Below are positions 24,439 through 39,400 of a stretch of DNA of 64,000 bases, one piece after another (positions within the stretch are counted from its first letter, which is position 1; the number at the start of each line of letters is the position of its first letter). The notes beneath the pieces were generated by a model. It was not told the origin of the DNA and did no database searches. It saw only the letters and a list, made by a program, of their open reading frames with translations. The position numbers and the translations under genes are program-made. The DNA comes from Xylocopa sonorina (Eukaryota; Arthropoda; Insecta; Hymenoptera; Apidae). The DNA lies in NCBI RefSeq assembly GCF_050948175.1, contig NC_135197.1, forward strand, positions 8,636,501 to 8,700,500, written 5' to 3'.

Positions 24439-27400
24439 TAACTATTGGTCATCGGCTGATTTATGAATTTTTGTTTGGGTTACCCCAATGGACGACACTT
24501 GCAGTGTCCGCATTATGTATGGAATAGAATAAGATAGACATAGCAATGTTATTCTACTCTGCGACAATGTATACATACATTGCGTCCCTTAAATAAACTA
24601 TTCATGTAATAATTATAAATATTATTTCTTCCACGAACATAGCATAATTTTTAACAAATCTTAGAAAATGTCCATCGAATGGTTATCGAAGGATAAAGAG
24701 CGCGAATGAGTAGCCTTTGAATAATCCACGACAAATTTTCAATCGCGCCTCGTGTATCAGCGTTTGTAGCAGCCGCGAAATTGAAACTCGTTCCTCAGAA
24801 AGCAATCGCTCGAGTGTGTGTCGATCGTTAATCTCGATCGTTTCGGACCACCGAATCGATCGTTCCAAGGATCGACCGGCATTGTCTCTTAGCTCGCGAT
24901 CTCGCGGCTCGCCTCTGTCGAGCGGAAATAGGTCGTGGTAGCACTTAGCCGGTGGGTGGTACTCGAGTAATCTTGTTCTCATACATAAAACATAGAGCGC
25001 CCGGCATTACGTTGCCCCGGCTTCATCTGACTTATCGTCGAGCGCGGCTCGCGGTCACTGGTTTGCGTGATCCGCGGAACGGATCTGCTCTATCATCGTG
25101 GAACTCGACGAGTTTCCATTATTCTACCGTACGAACGGAGATTAGAGACGATAATCAGTTGTCGGGACGAATGGTTCTATCGTCGTCGAGTTAATTGCGC
25201 GAGTTGACGTGCTCGATTCGATTTGACGTTCTACGCGAGCATCCGATATCAGTCGTATGGAAACAATTAGTGTGGAACAGTGTATCGATGGAAATTGGAT
25301 TGGAACTGATGAAAAACTCGAGAGAAGACAAACGCGAAGCAGAATAAATATAACGAAAGAAAGGTTGAAAAAGGGAGGAGAAGACTTGGCGAAGGATCGT
25401 TTTTTGTGACGCTGAGATCTGCATATTATGCCTATATATTTGACGATATTTTTAATGGCCGCGAGCACCCTATTACGGTGTTGACAGATTTGCACCAAGG
25501 AGCCGACCCGGACAGGGCAAAAGGAAAAGAGTCACTTGGAGCACCGGCAATCAACCTTTCCTCCCTGTAGCTGGCTCGTGTTTTATCAACACGGACTAAC
25601 GCGAGGAAGCATCGCGCGGATGATTAACGAGGGCGTTCTCGAAAATCGACGGGGCCAAATTCAGCGTCGTGCACACAAGATTGTCCAATATTAAATTACC
25701 AAAGGCAAGAATTAATTTTCTGTGTAAAAGCTTCGTCCTCTGCGATCAACTTTAAACCGTACACTTCAAATGATTATACAACTTAAGAGAAGAAACCAGG
25801 AAAAGAAAAGATAAAGTGCATACAGCGAACAGAAGGACGCGACGATCGAGCAGGGAAAACGAGAGGCACGCGAGCGAGCAATAAATAAAATCGTTCGACG
25901 TCGTATTGAAAACCGGTGATTCGAGAGAGAGAAAGAGAGTCGAAGATGCGATCGGATAAGATTCACCGATGGCGAACGGTCCATTTGTAACCGGAATATT
26001 ATTACCCCCCAAACGGTGGGCGCAGGCATCCGCGTACTGCGATACACAATTATTGCCGGGTATCGATAATTATTGATTCGATGGAGACCAGCTGCCCACG
26101 TAGCGTACGATCGGACGTGCCACCGTGAAACTAGGATCGCGTCAGGTTCGCCTAGGCTCGCGGATCCACGTGGGTGGATTGAATGGCCGTACACGATGAT
26201 ATTGGCGAACGTTGCGGAGAGGCAGAGCAGGTCGCAATTACAGCCGCGGATGAACAAATAGCTTGTACGGGGAATCGATCATCGAACAACCTGGCTTCCT
26301 CTTCATTAATGCTTCCACCTTTTTTCCCATCTCCCCCGGAGGGGGGATTTCGCAATGAGTTGTAATTTGGCACGAAGGATGGATACGCGGAGCGTGATTT
26401 GTGGGGAGGATGGCGCGTTGAAGAGGACGATTAGAGTGATGTGTGAGGTATTGAATCTCGTGCACGGCGAGGCGGCTAGTATACGCCGATGATTTATCGT
26501 TAGTGTGACTTCTGGTATTCGTGATCGGGTCTCGATTAAAAAATTGTTACCCTTCACTTTATGAGATGGAAATAATTTTAAACGCTCGCGATATTTTATA
26601 GAAAATTTCCTACTAAGGCTTGATAAAATTGTTGGTACAGTGGGGTGCTGTTAACTGGTTGGATAAAACCGTATACTTTATGAAATGAATAAAGCATTGC
26701 ATCTATTAATTAAAGTTCTTGCTGGGCGAGAGACTGACGGAACTCCCGAGGAGAAATATGCCAGACTGGTTAAACAAAGTTATTATCCTCCGCTGCTATC
26801 GCGTTACGCAAGCGGAATTTATGGCACGAGTAATATTTGCCCGTAGGAAAACATTCGTTTATGCAAAGAACGAAAATACAGCATTTTTTTCCACCCGGTG
26901 CAGTTAAGCTAGGGATACTTTCTCGAGCGTTGCGTTCACGATTGAAGTCTCGGAGGAACAAAGTCCCGCGGTGTTGAAACCGTGCTTGCGACACCGCTGA
27001 CCTTTCCATTCGATAAGATGTGAGCGTTTAACGCGTAAAATTGATGCAGGTAAAAACTGTATTCGAAATGTCACTATCCGGACAGCACGATTTCTCATCT
27101 TGTTTCTAAGCGGCTGTCATATTTAAGAGGACGAAAACAAGAATGGAGGCACGCCGCCGCCTCGAACCGCTGAGTATCTTTGTCGTTTCAGACATTATGT
27201 CAATATACGACGGATTTCTCTCTCGAGGTTTGCGCAATCGTTTAAACTTCATCCTGAGAGCTTTACTGGTTTAATAAATATTTTTAGAATTCTATTTAAC
27301 AATCGTCTACTTTTCTTTTTCGAACCTCATTGACCGCTGATTGACTTCAATTTCCTTTCAAATTGACCTAAGAAATTTATCTAAGAAATGTGAAAACTTA

Positions 27401-30400
27401 TTTACTCCCTCGTTATTATTAAGAAACTCGCGTCTTATTAACAAGCTCGAAGCTGAACCTGAAACTTCGTCGCACCGTTTCCGTCTCAGCAGCTTTTCAC
27501 TGTTGCATATCCACGTCGTTGTATAATGCCTACAAAATGTACAGATTAACACCGCGGCGCAAGCCAGTTTAAATATCCCGTGTGGAGAGCGCTTAAGTCG
27601 GTTGCGGTGCAGGTAACCGATCTCTACCGTACGAATATAATTTGCATATCAGATTATCGATCGGAGTAAATCATTGGCAGGTCGGCAGGCCGGTAGACCT
27701 GCCGGAAGGGAAGCCGATATCCTCCGATAATATTGATTCCTGATTGTTCTCTCTTTAATTACGTCATTCGTCTAGCGGACGGCACTCCGTAATTAAAAGG
27801 AGTATTTTCCAGGGGACGATCGATGGCTACCACCGAGGGAAATTCATCGCGGATACCAGATCGAAGATAGCGACAATAATTTAGTTAGTCGACGACGGGC
27901 AAAGTGATTAGTAGGGCGGTGCAACAGAATGCGATAACTTCTTCTTGAAACGAGACTTTGTTGAACTTGCGTGCACGCTCCTTGATTAAGTGGACGATCG
28001 ATCGAGGCAGAATTCTTGCGCAGCGAATAGCAAATAGTTTTAATAGCCCTCTGGAAGAAGAGAAAAATTCCTAACCTTTGCAGATCTACTCGCAATATAC
28101 GATATTCTTTCCATAATCATATTTTCTGATAGTTGACGATGATAGCTTCAACAGATTCCTTTCTCCTTACTCTCTTGATTTCACCTAGCGTTACCTACCG
28201 TGGTCATTAGAAGTCTCAGATTACGTTTTATCACTGGTGCTAATCATCGATAATCTAAATGGTTACCTGTCTGCGGACACTCTAATTATGACCATTGCAG
28301 ATTAACCCAACGACGAGCACTTGCTTCTAACCCTCGCCAACTAACTGATAATTGTCTAACGTTACTCCAAAACCTTTCTCATATCTCAAACAATGTTTCC
28401 CTTATATTTCCTACCTTCACGGGTGTATCTTTTGCATATCGTTAGCATCGTGACAATCTAAATATTTGAGGCTATCGTTCCATGAAAACGGCATCGAAAC
28501 ACTTCAAGAATTCTCAAGGCTGTCCAGAAGCTTCAAGAAAAGTTTCGAGCCTCAGCCAACGCAAACTAATACCGTCAAACCCCAAACTACCTTCGACTTC
28601 TCACCCTCCTCTCGCCCCCAAAGTTCTATTTCAATTTTACAGCACCCTCTTTATTATCCTTGCACGTTCCACAGCAGCTGAGAGGCAAGTGGTGACGCGC
28701 GGCACCCGGGCCGTTCCGTTTCAAAGTAGTCGCGTAAACGACTCTGGCCGAACCGACCCAAACACCGTGCTCGTAAATCACCGCGTTCGTCGGGGCACGT
28801 TCAAGAGCGCCATCATCGTTCGACACTTTTTTTACACGCTGTTTACGTGGTCTCAGCGAGCCTCTGGGCGTGCTTGTAAATCTCGCTTCCGGCTGCGTAA
28901 AACCGGAAGGTTGGGCGCCGTACGGGAATCTTCGACTATGCTCGCGCGAGCTTTAAAATGGCGAACGATCGCCATGAAAGAAGCTGGCGACGCGCGTCGA
29001 GACTTCCATCTTAACGCGCGTTGCCTCAACGCTCGCCTGGTTCTAACTTTCGAGTAATTATATTCGTCATTTTGCAAACGAGTTCCAAGGAATTATGGAA
29101 AATATCGTTTCTAAATAGGTGGAAGTTAGGTAGAAGTTAATTTGGAAGTAATAAGAACCAGGTTGCAGGCTTCTTCCTGCTTCACCAGTTCCTTTAAGTA
29201 CGCCTTTATGGCAGGATGGGCACCGGGCGAACGTTCCGGTATTTTCATCAATAGGTGGCAATAAACCGTGGTCCCATAGTACAGTTAGGTTTCCGCACGG
29301 TAGGTCGAGCAGTCAAGCGTGCTTTTGGAAAATCCCAAGTGGTAATATGCAAACTAATAGAACTGGAGGAGCACCTCGCTATTGCGACCTTCCTATTGCG
29401 ACTAAGCCACGAACTTGCTTGTATAAAAGCTGCTGAATTTTCAGAAGACAGTTATTAACTTCTGTCTTCAAATAATTTCGCATCTCTGTTTTAAAATTCT
29501 GGAAAATCTACGAATGGAAGAAAATCGCAAGAGGTTGATATATTCATTATAATGACGACGGCAATGTCCGAAATTTCATTTTCACGCCAGAAGACTTAGA
29601 GGTGCTTTAGATTCGACCAACATTTTCGTCACTACAAAATCGATGACACAAACGACCTGACATTCTCGTCCATTATTGTATTCATAGAGAGCCACGAAGG
29701 GCGAAAAGCCACTAGTATCACTCATTATGGCATCCACTATAAAATTTCCAAAATTCGTCCGTAATTTTATGACCGCCAAGTTTCCACGTGGACGAGCACG
29801 CGCAGCCGGCGCGAAATAATTATACCCAGGCAATCTGTCGGCAGGTAGAAAATACCCACGATGTATACATACATTCGAATACTTAATCAGTGGCTGGCTT
29901 TTGTTGCCTCTGCTTTCTAAGCCCAATAGCCATTTGGGTCCTACCTGATTCTTTATTACTCTCGATTATTATCCTCGAAACGCGTAATAATTAAGCCCGA
30001 CTCCTTGCTATTTACCATCGTCGCGCTATAAAACTGCCTGTTATAATTAAGGGACTGTTATTTGGGTCACCACCTGGCGGGATGGATTTTCCAAAAATTT
30101 TTATATTCACTAATAACTCGTCATTTCTCCAATATGCTTCCCCTCGATTTTAGCGAAGTCATTTATAACGGTTCACGAAAATTTAAACATGCGTTTTGTC
30201 GGGCAACTATTGCCGCAAGTGTAAAATCGATATTCGAAATATTCGAAAAACGAGAAGAAATAAGAGTCTGCTATTATTCGCTACAGATATGGGTTTCTAT
30301 TTTCATTAGTTACAACAACAGCAACAGTATAAACCTATCCACCCCCATGTATCTACCTTTAAACCTTCGACTCACGAAACAGGATCAACGAAGATAGACT

Positions 30401-33400
30401 CCAGAGGCGTATCGATTAATAACCTACACGAATCACGATCATTTAACAGTGGCTAATGACTATCGATGTCGATTATTCACCGCTAGCCGTCGATAGATCG
30501 CAAAGCAATTAAACGAGGGTGTCGTAAGCTCGTTAGCGTCGGGGGGTAGTTCGCCGAAACGTTCGACGAATCGATAAATTTCAATCGATGGCGGCGCGAC
30601 TCGCCTATTTGCATCGAAATGGTTTATCGTGGACCCGCGCGAGATAAAATTTCGTGGCGAACTCGCGTTGTGTACCGGTAAATCATTTCCGTCGATGCCT
30701 CGGCGTGGATTTATCATCGATCTGATAGCGGCGGGCCCCTCGTCGTCTTTCTTCTGCTTCCGTTGCTACCGAGGGGCGGCTGCGAACGAACGAACGAACG
30801 GACGGCTCTGCTAACGCGTTCCAGTTCGCGGAGAGAGAAAATAGAAAAGAGTTGAAATCACGACATTCCCCGGCTACTTGATATACGCCTTTCGCCCCGA
30901 GCCGAGGAGTCGCGTTACGCGGTTCACCTGTGACGATCCTCCGCGTTCTACCCATACGCGTTGCCCCTGGTATACCATCTTCGTATCTGTATCGATATTA
31001 ACCCATTCGCCATATGGATTTGCTCCAAGATACGTACGCTATTTAATTTTAATCAAATACTTGCAGACATATCTTTATTTCAGAAAACACAATACTACTA
31101 TAAGGAGGTAGTGGGACAGTGTGAATTGAGGATAGTAAGTAATTTGCTGAAACGTATGACTCGCATCTCAAAGCAAAATGGTGGTTAGAAGGTTGCTATG
31201 GAATTATTATCGAGAGTTTTTTCGAAGTTCAACCTAAGACTTAAATGTTTTCATTCCAGCCACACAAAGTACTGTGAAATACAAGAATTTTACGTTCAAT
31301 ATAAGCAGCAGACTGGCGCAACGGATATTACCAGTATTTTATACATAAAGTATCCCCATTTGCGACAAGGGACCATAAAAATCTGCAATTTATTTAAAAA
31401 CGACAGGAAACAAGCGTCCATAAACTGAAACAACCACTCTACGCGTGCCAAATGTTACCTATCCTCGCGTGTCCGAGTGAAAAATTCTCTACCGAGGAAA
31501 GGGATCACATTCCACGCTCGCCACCTATATAGGAAATAGATTCCGCAGAGACAAAGACGAAGGAGGTAGAGACGCGGAGTGGAGGAAGGGAAAAAAGGTA
31601 AAAAACGAAAGAACGAAGGAGAAAAAGTAAATATTCGATCCGGTTGAAAAGTTATTCGCTCGTCTCGCCGGCACCCGCGGTGCTGCGAGTTCAAACTCGA
31701 GCACTAAAAACCAGATTCCACGCCACCGTGCGCCACCCTCTCGCGTTCTCCATCACGGAACGCGCGCGCCCGGGTTCTGGCGCCCGCCACCGCCGCGTGG
31801 GCGGAATTATTTTCTAGTAACGCGGGCCACGTTGCCACCCTGTAAATTAACCATCGACCGTGGGACGCGTGGGCGTCGTCGATCGCGTTATTATACCAGC
31901 CGATAGTAAATTCAACGGAATCGTGCTGTACAACGTTTCAGGTTCGACCCCCGTTGCTCGCCGCCGCTATTCATTTTTGGCCAAGTGACCCTGTTCTTTG
32001 CGCCGCATTCCGGTTGCCGTGCGATACCACTGGGTGTGGGTGCTGCTCTCTGCGAGGTTAAAACACGACTGGCGAACGCGTCGAGTGCGCTTTACACGAC
32101 GTTCGTGTATCGTAACGTTAATTATTTATCGAACTTTATCTCTCTGTCCTCGAAATATTTCTTACTCTCCTTTTTCACAATGGCTTCTTCCACTCTTGTC
32201 ATCGTACTGAATTTACTTTGCCAGACTCTGATACCGCGAGTGAAGTCAATCGCGATATTTCCTTGTTCGTATCTATTAAAAACTGGACGCCTTTAGTATC
32301 CAGTTGCAAATTCCAAGGAATCCTTTCGACTCTGAATACAGTCTATAGATAAATGGTTGAATCGAGGACTGGAGAACAGTTTGGCATATTTCAGCGAGCG
32401 ACAAACTAGTGAAAGCTTTCTAAAAGAGTGAAACACGAACCTCGCCGCGGGGCATCGGTCCTCTTATCGCGGCGTTCTAAAACAATGCATCGGGGATAAT
32501 ATCACGTGGCAAATTACCACGGCATCGAGGCTCGATCTAAACGACGAAGGGCAGAGTGGAGGTGCACGGGGCATAAATCGTGGGGCGCGAGCCGAGGTAT
32601 AAATCGTGCGCGGTTCAGACGCGAGAACGCTAGCAGCTGTAGAGAGAGATACGGGTGGCTGCGGCCCCGCGTTCTATGGGAGTCGAGCTCGAAATTCCCC
32701 CGGCCTGCTGAAACAATGTAATGAGAATCTTGTCAAAGTATAGCGGACGCGAAACGAACGGACAATGGAACGGTCGATAAACGTTACTGATTGCCCGAAA
32801 TTATAGGCGAACGTCTACGATGTATTCATAGTTTTGCTCCTCTGTGCAATCGAGTGGAAAAGGGTTTTTGTATAAAGAAGGAATCTATAATTTGTACCTC
32901 GACATATCTCAGCCGAAAGTATTTCCACTACAAAGAAGCACATATTTAATTCCATTCCTTTCTAAATTCAATTGCAATCCTTTGAAATTCGATTCACGAA
33001 CTTGATTCAAGAAAAATCGGGACGAGAAAATTGATACACGATTTAATTGGACGTAAGAAGGCGCGTTCAAAATGGTGTCCGTAGCAGCTTGGTAAGCTGG
33101 CGATAACCAGCCGGTGAGTAACTCCTTCAGCAATTTTTCATAATCGCCTGGCTCGAATTAGAGGCTGAGAAACGGACAAGTAACGGGCGATTTCGCGTTC
33201 AGGCGGCTCGCGAGGCGGTGTGCTCGAGCAGCAACGAGGGTATCGGTTTGCAGGGTTCCCCGTGAGGAAAAATCCCGTCCTACCTGGTGTCGACGATTCG
33301 ACCTCTCGACTCGCCGCGTAACCGGCGCGTTAGAAGGGAGAATTTATAAACCTGCAACTCGAGCCGCGTTCCTACCGCAACTTGGCGGCACGACGCACAC

Positions 33401-36400
33401 GTGCACACACCCTGCTGCCAGGGAAAATATGAACTCATTCACCGCGATGACGACGATGGCGAACGAATTTGATTAGCGCTGATCGAAGCTGCGACAGTTC
33501 TACTTGTCACGTTGCTCTAAATTGTAGCAATTTTACTTTTCGCGCTATTAGCTTAATTAGCAGTCGTTCCATTCTAATTCTTACGTTGGTATCTTGGAAG
33601 ATTAGTCAAGAATTAGACAAGGACAAAATCTGGCTTGAACACCTCGCAGGGGATTAGACCTGTGCTTCGACCAATAGCATAACGGGGCGCAAACAGCACC
33701 GAGGGTAGCTAGCGAAGTACAGGTACCATAAAATGTCAACCACTAAATTTCGTGTCCGCAAACATCTGGCATTCCGTTATTATCTCCGCCTGTTCCTCAG
33801 CCACTTCTAAGTACCCCAGCGAAATTTCTAAACCCCGTCTCAGATACATCCATCGACGACCACTCTATTTCCAGTATGCAGGATTTATTAAAACATTAAA
33901 ATACGAAAAGGGAGTGGTGATTCGAAGGCTTGTAAAGACTCTTGTAAGCAATCTATCAACTCGTCCGTCGCTAATCAATAAATAACGGCCGCGATGGGAG
34001 AACACCCCGACCATTAATTCTTCGACGCGGGCATCTTCTCAGCCGGCGCAACGGTTTCAACCGAAGCGAGCCAACTGGAAACTCAGCCGGCTTTCTCCCG
34101 GGGATTAAATACACGCGACAAAACGAAGCGATCGCGGCGCGCGGGTATCGATGAATGGAATGCCGCGGGTTCGAGATGATACGGGGCGGATGTCCCTCCT
34201 CGGGCAACGCCTGGAGCGTGTCGCACCGCGGCGTGTACGTAGGTATACACGCGACGAGCTGGAGAGAGCAAAGCAAAACGAGGCGCGGCTGCTGATCTGC
34301 CTCTGGGACGAGATCAACGGCCAGTTTATGGAAATTGCCGGGGTGCACGGAAATTGATTGGCTACAAGTTCGCGGTACGCCTGGGACCACCCGCAGGTGC
34401 TAGAATGGCTTTTAGCCGTGGTTACACGCATGAAACCGAGTATGCACGGCTGTCTAGCGCGCGGTGAAGCTAGGAACGTGGCCGATCAATGAACGTGGGC
34501 TACGTTCGAGGGGGAGATGGGACAGTCATGGGAATCCTTTGATCCTTCGGCTGCGTACGGAGGGTGCATTCCTCGGGTGTTTGCGAGCTGCTTCTGAGAA
34601 GCTTGCGCACGAGGCCTTTGAGAGGATCGTAGGTGTGATGTATGCGACCTGAGTCACGTTGCAACCGTCACGTTTCAGTTTCTATATCGCTGAATTTTGC
34701 GAGCAATTATTATCGTTAAACGATCGAGTTGATATCTTAATAGAGCTGGTATAATAATTGAACTGAAACGGATAAGTATTCGTGGTGATATTATTCGTAA
34801 TAAAAAACCTGCGATATGTCTTTCGTTTATAGCTCGTTTAAGTTATTCGTTGCATTTTAATTCAGCGAAATGGCAGTCCTGGCGCTATTCCGGGCACGAG
34901 ATAGCACCATCCGGAGACACGGGAATTAAACTAAGCTCCTCCAGCGAGAGCGTGCATAATTCAACCGCGGGTATCGCGATTAAGTGAAATTAGAAAAGGC
35001 CATGGACTAGAGAGGGATGAATCGCGACGAGTAACGATTTAGATAAACCGTGAATGGTGGTTTAATCCTTTTAATCCGAGTCTTAACTAATTACGAACGA
35101 GCTGCGGGTAACGGAACAATATTTTCGCCAACAAATTAAACCGAAGACACATCGGCCGTTTGCGTGGCGCGTTTCGTTCGATGTTTCCGCGTAATCGAAA
35201 GGCTAATGGACGCCTATAATTATCGGGGAATCTTATCGACGCGTGATTTCTTTTACATCGACGGATGCCTCTCTCCTCCCTTCCCTCGCCGTTTAATTAT
35301 TATGGCCTAGACAGCCGCCAAGTGGAAACCAGAAGGGTGCGCGGACGAGCGCCGGAGGAAGGTAATGGGCTTCACATTTCACAGGAACAAGATAAACCGC
35401 TGGGTTCGAAGCTTTTTCAATTTACCAACCCGATTGCTATTTTACGATTACGATCTCACTGTTCGAGGGAAAACTGGTGTAACGAACGTTGTTCAAAGTC
35501 GTTGCTCCTTTTTTCAATGAACCATCGTCCAGACGTGTCCTTACCAGAGATTTTTCCAAGGATAACTCACCCTTTCTTGTACCAGTCAAATAATAACACA
35601 CGCTTCTTTTAGTTCTTCCTTTCCTTTTTTCTTCCTTTCTTTTGTCAATGCCATACGAATTATTTATGGATATCAATGGATTCGAAAGCAAACACGAACG
35701 TTTGAAAAATCGGAGAGACACGACAGAAGTACTAAATTTTAATTGAAAATCCTGGCGTATCCGCGGCTATGCAAATTTAAAAAGAACTCGGGAGTCAGTT
35801 CGTTTCTCGCTGGCTCGTCGGCGCAGAGGGAGAGAAAAAAAACTTCCGCTCAATGAATTTGTACCAGTTATGATAATGCGTTTTTTGCCCGGCCGTGGGG
35901 GCAATTTTTGAAGTCCCAGTTGACATGTTTCGCGACTCCGTGACTCATATGTATTTACATATTTATCGAACGAAAAATAATCAAACACGTGTAACAAAAA
36001 TCGCAGATAATAAGTCTCAATTAATCATCGTCTACCAATTACTCTCCGAGGGGGAGAAAAAAAACAAAAAAAAAAAAACCAAACATCTTCAATAAATCTT
36101 ACCGCGCAACTGTATGTACGCGGAATATTTATTCCGTATATACCTAGAGAGACGCAACGTGATTTCTCTCTAATGAATTCTCCCCATTTGACGGAATTTA
36201 ATTAACACCCTCCGGATCGAGGAGCGTAGACGCTTGCGATACGTTGCGAACGAAACGATCGAGCCAATTTCACGCGCGATCTCCAACGCGGGAATAACCG
36301 AGGCACGCTCGGATACATGGTTTTCGCGTGGAAACTTTCGCGAGATATCCGGGCGTTCGACCGCCGTTAACTCGCAGCTACTTTGCGCGATTTTACACGG

Positions 36401-39400
36401 CCATAAACAAGTCAACGATCGAATGAATGGCGAGCCGTGCGTAATTAGTACAACCGCGTTACCAGAGGAACCTCGCGATCGTTTACAAATTAATCGCCTC
36501 GCGAGTATCCAGCGGTGATTTTCAGGACGGACACGGGCTCTCCCAATCGTGTTTCATCGCGATCCGCGCGGCATCTTCGTCCCGCGCCTTCCGCGATTCT
36601 CGCGCACGTCCTCTCTAATCGTTTACAAGGGGGTTCGAGGAGATTTCATTCATGAAATCTCGCAATCGTCCGACACGGCTCGATAGATTAACGTTGTTCG
36701 CTCGGCTCTCTTTACCAGGAATCCTGAACACGTCCGCGGGCCAGGTGTTGAGCACTGAACAGCCGCCTCTACCGGGTGTTTCAAAAATTCCCGACGGTTT
36801 GCGTAACGGCGGTCTGTCACGCCACATAAATTCGCGCGCTGGCTAGACGCGGTCGTGAGATAAATCAACCGAGTCGAGGGGTCACGGGGACAACAACGTC
36901 GAACGGGGCCACGGATCTGGGCTGGTGCATGTTTAGCCGCGGTTGCTCTTTTTCCCTCTACACGATAATGAACTCGGCCACTGCGGTTTCGAGATGGTGT
37001 CGGGTGGAAAAATTCATTCGTGACTGCATTATATGTAAATCTGCTTGTACCCATAGTTCAAAGTTAGATTAATGAGAACAAATTAGGATCAGATTGTGAT
37101 CCTTGGAGGAATCTCGACTTTAGTAGCTTAGTCGATATTAGAAAATTACCCTGTCACTGGTGTCAACTTAAACCTCGAAACCTATCGAATAAAGATTTAG
37201 TTGATTTCGTTGCGATAGCGGAGATACTTGTAACCAACAGCGGCTGGTAGCTCTCTCGCAAAGGGTTGGAAAAAGAACGGAAGTAAGATCAGAGCAAACG
37301 GTCACCCGTTACAACGAGCTGCCCACGCGTTCTCTAGACTAGTACGGTCAGGTGGGTATATAAGGAGTTAAGGAGCAAGCAGCAAGGAAACAAGGAGCAG
37401 GAGGAGGAAGGCAGCCGGTCGACGTATCTGATGGGCCGATTGCATCATTAGCGAGTGTACGTGCTCGCGCTAGAGAAGTCCCGCGGCCAAGTTAGAATGC
37501 CAGGACTCAGCGTCTGGCGACGGGTGCCAAGGGGTGCCAGGAGGGAGACGGCGGAGGGTGAAACGATCGAGATACACCAATTAAATCTGATAGGGACGGC
37601 TTTTCGATATTCAGTGCAAATGACGGTACGAAATCGATGCGCTCTGTCCGCGGACGGGGGCCCCAAGGATCGCGGCGCGCGATCGAGGAAGCTTTCAATC
37701 TTCCATCTCTGATAATAATCGTAACTATTTTCCGCTTCGCGGGACGATCATTCGCGACGATAAGGGCGCGTATTAAAGAGCTGCACTGGCGAGGAAAGCA
37801 ATGCTAATGCGCGATAAGTAACGCTACACGGCGGGCAAGAAGGAAAAACCTTCCACGTTCTCTTCTTTCCTTCGCTTCTTTTTTTGTTTACCAGCTGGTG
37901 AAGAACTGTTTGGATACTAGAGCGTGTTTGAGTAAGCTGATCCACGCGTGTATAGCTACTTTAATTATTTACGAAGTAGAACAAAATTTCCCTTAGTTTC
38001 CCAACTGTTATATTTTTTTTTTTTTAAGTGAAAGCACCCTACAAGCTCTGTTAAAATCGCCAGGGATCGTTTCTCGCCATCTCCTGCTGGCAAATAAATA
38101 CCGAGGCACGAAGCGACGCGCTCTCGCGTCGAGCAAAAATGATCCGTCAGTTTCGCCAGCGGCGATGACACGGCGGGGCATCGAAAATCTATACGCTCGG
38201 AAGGGGATGGACGCGGCGGTGGACAGCATTCCGCGGTTTCGTCCATGTTTTTTGCGCCCGCCATCGAGAGTGAAAGAGCGAGCGGTCGCTGTCCGTGGAA
38301 GCGACGCGAGAACAACAAGAGGAGGCGGCAGCAAGAACGGCCACGAAATGTCGCCTCCGTGTCACTGTCCGCGATGGTCCTTATACAGGAGGAGGGCCCG
38401 GTTATCGGGCCAGAGGATCGCCGCCACTTCGTATTGTGTATCGGCGGCGATTTAAAAAGGGAATGACGTTTTATCGTGCGGTACGATCGATAAGAGGGCG
38501 GGCAGAGCACGGGGAACGGAAAGGATGGGCCCCGTCGTCTCTTTTCTTCTGGGCCCACTTCGACGCCGCGTAAGAAATGACTTACTGACGACTTTAAGCG
38601 GCGCTTCTACCGAAAACGCGGCTCCCATTTCCGGAATTCGAGCTACGATTTGTTATCGTACGACGAATGATTTCTGCGAGTATCCGTCGATATCGAGCGT
38701 AGAGATGGCTTGCAATTTATTGGACGATCGAATTTATTCTTCGTCGAATGTCTCGGTCGATGCGATACAGATAAAGCGTTTCTCTTCTGTTCTTTACTTT
38801 GATTCCACACGCGATTGTGTACTGACGGCCAATCCTGTCGCACTTTTTCCCGACGAATCGATCATTCAGATTGTTAAGAAAAATTGCACGACACACACAA
38901 GATTGGCCGTCAATGGAACACGATAAAATACCTCGCGTCGCGATAGGGGTAACGCGAATCGCCGATAGGTGCCCACGCTCGGTGATGAAAACCAGATCGT
39001 CTGGGATTGACCGATTCCACCATTTCCGGAACGGATAAATCGTTCGATTCTTTTGCTTTCTTTGGCAACCATGCGAGTAGTTTGAGAATAGAAACCCGCG
39101 ATGTTTCATTTTCAGGTGTTGTAACATCGCGCGAAGAATGCGATTCATTTCTCTACGTTTCAAATTGAGTTCGGAAGTATAAGGAAATGGAAGAGACATA
39201 CGTGATCAACTGTGACGATTAAAACTGCCCCTGACGACTAATAACAACAGAAATTGTTTGTAGAAAGCATTCTCTTCAAAAAATCCTACAAAGACGCGTT
39301 GACTCACACATTACACTTTCGACGCGGGGGTAGTAACCGATGAAAGTGATTAGTCAGCGAGCATCGAACGATAGCGTATCTACAAATTGTTATCAATTTC

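Noticed and set aside
28482..29057. 191-codon plus-strand frame, the longest outside the annotated genes
   Set aside because: No domain, signal peptide or splice context, and mixed basic composition typical of chance frames in CpG-rich DNA. Cross-species constraint on the frame would revive it.
31926..31975. GGTTCGACCCC resembling a tRNA B box
   Set aside because: No matching A box, acceptor stem or anticodon arm could be formed around it.
37357..37364. TATATAAG followed by a short frame from 37497
   Set aside because: The frame has no recognisable motif and no supported second exon; kept only as a remark in the stretch description.
37965..38558. 197-codon minus-strand frame
   Set aside because: Overlaps several equally long frames on both strands in GC-rich DNA and shows no motif.
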